From assembly GCF_003610555.1 (NCBI RefSeq), contig NZ_RAPQ01000008.1, positions 2,038,490-2,102,489 on the forward strand: a stretch of 64,000 bases of DNA. The letters run 5' to 3'. The position numbers and the translations under genes are program-made. Of the stretch, positions 60,118-64,000 are shown one piece after another. How positions within the stretch are numbered: the stretch's first letter is position 1; each line of letters starts with the position of its first letter. The DNA comes from Marinifilum flexuosum. GTDB taxonomy: Bacteria > Bacteroidota > Bacteroidia > Bacteroidales > Marinifilaceae. Below the pieces are notes generated by a model. The model saw nothing but the letters and a program-made list of their open reading frames with translations. It was not told the origin of the DNA and did not search any database.

Positions 60118-60930
60118 ATGAGAACGATTTATTCCATTTTATTTGCAGCACTGCTCATGATGAGTGCCTGTAACAATAAAAAATCAGCCAATAAAGAAAT
60201 TGCTTTGGGCGATACCATTCAAACAAGCAGTGGTTTAAAGTATTTCTATCTTAAAAAAGGAGAGGGGCGAAAGGTTGAAACCGGATGTAAGGTAGGCGCT
60301 TATTTAAGCCTTCAGGTTGATGGCAAGGTGGTTTGGAATACCAATGAGTTGCCTGATTCATTATTTACCTATACAGCTGATTATTCTCGTTTGATTAAAG
60401 GTTTTACAGAAATTAGCATGCTGCTTCGCGAAGGTGATGAGGTGGTTGCGATTCTTCCAGATTCATTGGCATATGGATCCAAGGGAGCAGGAGATGTGAT
60501 TCCTCCCAATGCCACTTTGGTTTATGATCAGTTTAAAGTGATAAAAGTAGACGCTCCTAAAAAGTTTCTGTCGGATTTATTGTATGCCGATATGAAAGAG
60601 AAATCGATTGAAGATGCCATTGCAACTTATCAAAGAGTAGTTGAAGGTGAGGAGGCAAAGCAATATCATACCGATAGCGAGCAGGTAAACAGAGTTTGGG
60701 AAATGCTTACCAAAGAGAATATGCACGAGAAGGCAGCCAATTATGCAGCAAAAATTGGTGAATTGGCCAAGGATGATCGATTAAAGTACAGGAATGTATT
60801 GTCTTTGGAGAGTATGGAAGAATACCTTACTGCCAAAGAGCAATTGGAAATTCTTTTGAAAAGTGATCCTGAAAATAAAATGATGCAGGAAAAAATGATT
60901 GAACTGTGTAAGAAACATAGCGATCAATAA
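60118..60930 (+). CDS. FKBP-type peptidyl-prolyl isomerase lipoprotein
   Basis: A 270-residue lipoprotein (signal MMSAC, Cys near residue 18). An FKBP domain spans ~30-145: SGLKYFYLKKGEGRKVETGC, LIKGFTEISMLLREGDEVVA, DSLAYGSKGAGDVIPPNATL. The remaining ~120 residues are helical and TPR-like (LSLESMEEYLTAKEQLEILL). It likely assists folding of periplasmic or surface proteins. Some active-site aromatic residues are replaced, so isomerase activity may be weak. Confidence 0.87.
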   Translation: MRTIYSILFAALLMMSACNNKKSANKEIALGDTIQTSSGLKYFYLKKGEGRKVETGCKVGAYLSLQVDGKVVWNTNELPDSLFTYTADYSRLIKGFTEISMLLREGDEVVAILPDSLAYGSKGAGDVIPPNATLVYDQFKVIKVDAPKKFLSDLLYADMKEKSIEDAIATYQRVVEGEEAKQYHTDSEQVNRVWEMLTKENMHEKAANYAAKIGELAKDDRLKYRNVLSLESMEEYLTAKEQLEILLKSDPENKMMQEKMIELCKKHSDQ

Positions 60931-60953
60931 GCAGAAAAAAGACATTTGTAGCG

Positions 60954-60983
60954 AGCTCAACCTTTTGGTTGGGCTTTTTTTTT
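60954..60983 (+). terminator. Rho-independent terminator of the FKBP gene
   Basis: Arms agctcaacc and ggttgggct (one G-U pair) with a 4-nt loop, then a run of nine T. Confidence 0.92.
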
Positions 60984-61035
60984 GTTGTCTGGATTGCACA
61001 AGTTGTTTGTTTTGTTGCAATATATATTAGAGGCA

Positions 61036-61353
61036 CTAAGCATGTCTTTCCAATTCCATATCACCAAACACTTTAGAGGAGACAAACAAATGGCTGTCTT
61101 CCGATTCTAAACTGAATTCACTGGTGAACAAGTTGCTTTGGAATTGTAAGGCGTGACAGTCTTCTTGCTGTTCTTTGCTCAGGTACAATTTTACGAATTT
61201 ATGAGAGTCGGTTTTGCCGGCTTTTTTGCCTGATATGAATTTAATGTTTATGGATTGATCGGGTTCCGTCCAAAAGAACGAACACACCTCTTGCGATTCC
61301 ACATTGCGCCATTCCCCATTGGTAATTAGTTTTATAAGTTCCACGTAGTTCAT
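61036..61353 (-). CDS. Hypothetical cytoplasmic protein
   Basis: A 105-residue protein without signal peptide or membrane segment. Secondary structure looks beta-rich (SINIKFISGKKAGKTDSHKF, SHLFVSSKVFGDMELE). It is not recognised. It lies alone between plus-strand genes, with an AT-rich upstream region. Codon use is like its neighbours, so I take it as real, but with lower certainty. Confidence 0.6.
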   Translation of the reverse strand: MNYVELIKLITNGEWRNVESQEVCSFFWTEPDQSINIKFISGKKAGKTDSHKFVKLYLSKEQQEDCHALQFQSNLFTSEFSLESEDSHLFVSSKVFGDMELERHA

Positions 61354-61527
61354 CTGATTGTTTTATTGATTATTGACCAATTATAAGTTACAAAAATCAG
61401 AGCATAAGGTCAATTCTCTATTTTGGAATCTATCATTTTTCCATAATGGTGCATTTTGTTCAAACAAATGTTTATTACTTACGTAAGTATGATTTTACGG
61501 ATTAAAATTGACTATAAAATAATTGCT

Positions 61528-63594
61528 ATGAAGAAATTTACTTGGAGCATTTTATTGTTCGTAATGTTTTTAGGATTGTTTTCCTGCACACCTTCACAGG
61601 AACCAGATAAGCCCCCGGTAGATCCTGTATCAGATAATACCTTATTAGGGCAATTGAATATTCCCGATCAATTTGATTTTAAAACTACAGGAGAGCTAAA
61701 GCTGGAGATAAACGATTCAGATGATGGAGCCTACTATTACATCTACTCATATGAGGATGTAATTGGTTGGCAAGAGATTGAATATACCGATGATGAGGGG
61801 AATACGGTTATCGATGAAGTGCCTGTAGCCGATCATTATAATACCATTGAATTAGGAGTAGTTCGTATTGTGGGTGGTAACGCAAATGTCTCATTATCCG
61901 TTCCAACCAATGTGAAGAAATTACTGCTAAAAAAGTATTACAAAGGTGCATTTGCCAGTGCCTATACAAGTGATATTACCGAAGAACGTCCTTTAAGTTT
62001 GGCCTTTAATGGAAGTAATTTGAAAACCAAGTCCAGACCAAAAATCACAACAAAAAATGCTGGATTGGCAAGTGATATTCTTTGGTGTGTAAATGGTAGT
62101 GGACAGCTTTTTACGGTGAATCCGGAAGACATGACGACAGTTCGTAAGCGTGATTTGGCTGAAGGTACGTGGACTGTAGCTATGGATTTTCACAATCATC
62201 AGTTTTATACCATCGGACGTGGTAAACCTTACAAGTTGTATCGTTACGATGTAGATGTTGAGAATGATTATGCAGTGTCGGAACCAACCATTATCAATAG
62301 CAATTTGGGTTTTGGTGGTCCTCGTTTGGAATATGCCAATGACGAAGGCTTTTTGTATTTTTCTAATAAAGACTACATTTATAAATTAAATCCTACTGAT
62401 GGAAGTGTATTGGAAACATTTAATATTGATGATGGATTGAACAATACAGGAGGAGGAGATATTGCAAAAGGAAAAGATGGAAACTGGTACATGTCGACCT
62501 TTGGTGGTTTATATGCTTTAACTTTTAACGAGGGCTCGAACGAAGTGAATGCAGTTCGAAAAAGTGCGGATAACTTGCCTTTTACACCAACTTCTTTATG
62601 TATCGATACGAAACAAACTCCGGATATTTGGGTTGCTGATAATTTTACACCTTCAAGTTTGTATGTAATGGATACGCAAACAGGAGGGTATGATACCCGT
62701 GATCCGGATAATGAATTGGCAATTAATGACCTTACAAAAACACCTTTGGAATACGAGAATGTTGGAGATTCTGACAATGATGGTTGTCCTGATGACATCG
62801 ATGAGTTTCCCAATGACCCTGAGGTGTGTCTAAAAACGGTTACGCCAACAAAATATGGATGGGGAAGTCTTGCTTTTGAAGATTTGTGGCCATATAAAGG
62901 AGATTATGATTTTAATGATTTGGTGGTAAATTACAGGTATACCATGATGATTAATCTGGATAACAAAGCAGTTCGAATGGAGGCTAAATTATGGGTGAAG
63001 CATGTTAAGGGAGCTTCGTTTAATAATGGCTTTGGTATTCAGTTCGATAATTTGTTGCCAGGTCAGATTGAAAGTGTTACCGGTACAGATATCAGATCAG
63101 ATTACATAGACATACAAGCCAATGGTTTGGAGGCAAATCAGGAAAAAGCTGTTGTTATTGCATTTGATCAGTCGCAGAACTATAGAAATGAAACCAGTGA
63201 ACCTGATCCAGATTATAATGAGCTAACGATTAATATACGATTCACAGAACCTTTGGATTTGGATGAAATTGGAACAAGTCCTTTTAACCCTTTCCTGATT
63301 GTGAATGGAAATAGAACAAAAGAAATTCATTTGTCAAATCATAGTAGAACTTCATTGGGAGAGCCCTATTCCAGTCAAAGTGTAACCAACCTGGATTCAG
63401 ATGGAGATTATAGATCACCCAAAGGATTGCCTTGGGCCATTGCAATTGCTCACGAATTTAAATACACAAAAGAGAAGGTAGAGATTATCGAAGGCTATAA
63501 TCATTTTGCCAAATGGGCCGAGAGTGGTGGAGAATTATACCCTGATTGGTATAAGGATAATGCAGGATACAGAAATACGGATAAAATTGAATAA
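61528..63594 (+). CDS. LruC domain-containing lipoprotein
   Basis: Starting at ATG 61528 (MKKFTWSILLFVMFLGLFSC) gives 688 residues with a lipoprotein signal; the frame opens 24 codons earlier but would place 24 residues before it. A central propeller-like region (~180-400; SDILWCVNGSGQLFTVNPED) is followed by a Ca-binding-like DSDNDGCPDDIDEFPNDPE loop and a C-terminal LruC domain (WGSLAFEDLWPYKGDYDFND; GFGIQFDNLLPGQIESV). LruC proteins are surface-exposed in Leptospira and many Bacteroidota. Role is unknown, probably adhesion or extracellular matrix. Confidence 0.88.
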   Translation: MKKFTWSILLFVMFLGLFSCTPSQEPDKPPVDPVSDNTLLGQLNIPDQFDFKTTGELKLEINDSDDGAYYYIYSYEDVIGWQEIEYTDDEGNTVIDEVPVADHYNTIELGVVRIVGGNANVSLSVPTNVKKLLLKKYYKGAFASAYTSDITEERPLSLAFNGSNLKTKSRPKITTKNAGLASDILWCVNGSGQLFTVNPEDMTTVRKRDLAEGTWTVAMDFHNHQFYTIGRGKPYKLYRYDVDVENDYAVSEPTIINSNLGFGGPRLEYANDEGFLYFSNKDYIYKLNPTDGSVLETFNIDDGLNNTGGGDIAKGKDGNWYMSTFGGLYALTFNEGSNEVNAVRKSADNLPFTPTSLCIDTKQTPDIWVADNFTPSSLYVMDTQTGGYDTRDPDNELAINDLTKTPLEYENVGDSDNDGCPDDIDEFPNDPEVCLKTVTPTKYGWGSLAFEDLWPYKGDYDFNDLVVNYRYTMMINLDNKAVRMEAKLWVKHVKGASFNNGFGIQFDNLLPGQIESVTGTDIRSDYIDIQANGLEANQEKAVVIAFDQSQNYRNETSEPDPDYNELTINIRFTEPLDLDEIGTSPFNPFLIVNGNRTKEIHLSNHSRTSLGEPYSSQSVTNLDSDGDYRSPKGLPWAIAIAHEFKYTKEKVEIIEGYNHFAKWAESGGELYPDWYKDNAGYRNTDKIE

Positions 63595-63616
63595 TGATTA
63601 TTAGATTATAAATGCA

Positions 63617-63656
63617 AACACCCCAAATACAATCAGCTATTTGGGGTGTTGTTTTT
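63617..63656. terminator. Bidirectional terminator
   Basis: Arms aacaccccaaata (63617-63629) and tatttggggtgtt (63638-63650), then gttttt. It separates the LruC gene from the convergent oxidoreductase gene. Confidence 0.92.
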
Positions 63657-64000
63657 ATGCTTCTTTTACCTTCTCGGGTTTCCAACTGTTCAATTTAATT
63701 AAATCCGGAAATGCTTTGGGTTTGTATATCGATTTTTCTTCGAAAACCCTTAAACATTCTTGTACTCCTTCACTAATACTTGGGTGAGGATGAACATTTT
63801 GTCGGATGTCTTTTAAGGTTCCTTTTTGAGTGATTTGGTAGGCTATGGAAGTAATTAATGTAGAGGCTTGCGGACCAGCTGCTCTCATTCCTAAAATTCG
63901 ATCATTGCCATCGTCGCTAACAATAATTTTAATAAAACCATCAATCGCACGCATTGCAACTGCACGGTTTACCAAGGAATTCGAGTAAGTAGCCACCTTA
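63655..64000 (-). CDS. Pyridine nucleotide-disulfide oxidoreductase, C-terminal part (start outside window)
   Basis: The minus-strand frame is open to the window edge, so only the last ~115 residues are visible. They form the dimerisation domain: AMRAIDGFIKIIVSDDGNDRIL, GMRAAGPQASTLITSIAYQI, and VHPHPSISEGVQECLRVFEE, which carries the His-x-x-x-x-Glu-like pair of this family. It resembles dihydrolipoyl dehydrogenase or related flavin oxidoreductases; without the N-terminal redox Cys pair the exact enzyme cannot be named. Confidence 0.8.
   Translation of the reverse strand, partial: KVATYSNSLVNRAVAMRAIDGFIKIIVSDDGNDRILGMRAAGPQASTLITSIAYQITQKGTLKDIRQNVHPHPSISEGVQECLRVFEEKSIYKPKAFPDLIKLNSWKPEKVKEA

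Overview
The window is AT-rich bacterial DNA from a member of the Bacteroidota, most likely a marine or anaerobic relative of Marinifilum, Labilibaculum or Ancylomarina in the Marinilabiliales. That placement is inference from gene content: DUF6261 proteins, an LruC-domain lipoprotein, PD40 beta-propeller lipoproteins, Bacteroidota-type TAnnTTTG promoters, and starts without Shine-Dalgarno sites. I see no rRNA, tRNA, CRISPR array, transposase or prophage genes. Most of the window is core chromosome. The accessory-looking parts are 7.5-9 kb and 45.4-51.8 kb.

Layout. 1-7.5 kb: the end of an outer-membrane beta-propeller/barrel protein, then a minus-strand run of envelope genes (lipoproteins, CPBP membrane protein, lipocalin, DfsB-like protein, alpha/beta hydrolase). 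7.5-9 kb: four tandem 42-bp hairpin units upstream of a DUF6261 gene. 9-14.7 kb: metallophosphoesterase, nitroreductase, SIMPL protein, MDR oxidoreductase and two exported thioredoxin-fold proteins. 14.7-21.3 kb: an RND efflux operon whose first gene fuses an ABC-type substrate-binding domain to a TolC channel. 21.4-22.9 kb: a prephenate dehydratase gene behind two successive phenylalanine attenuators, convergent with a pterin carbinolamine dehydratase gene. 23-32 kb: an exported zincin-like protein, a CPA antiporter, a TPR protein, a Lys/Cys-rich exported protein divergent from a two-component system, YggS and a DHOD-like protein. 32-42 kb: lipoprotein pair, uvrA, ECF sigma factor, an SPFH gene with a small Arc-like gene, CHAD protein and PBP1A. 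42-46.7 kb: FIST protein with a hybrid histidine kinase, then truA.

46.7-51.8 kb: a recognisable promoter, a second 42-bp-period hairpin array of unrelated sequence, a second DUF6261 gene, a SIR2-like gene, and 2.4 kb of tandem non-coding repeats. 51.8-64 kb: C69 peptidase, radical SAM protein, methyltransferase, diacylglycerol kinase, a CreD operon with two copies of one palindromic operator, SRAP protein, FKBP lipoprotein, LruC protein and the end of a flavin disulfide oxidoreductase.

Two points stand out. First, both DUF6261 paralogues lie downstream of tandem arrays with the same 42-bp period and the same dyad design but different sequence; in the second case the array is predicted to lie in the transcribed leader. 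Second, pheA has two tandem Phe-codon leader peptides, each followed by its own intrinsic terminator, with a convincing antiterminator for the second.
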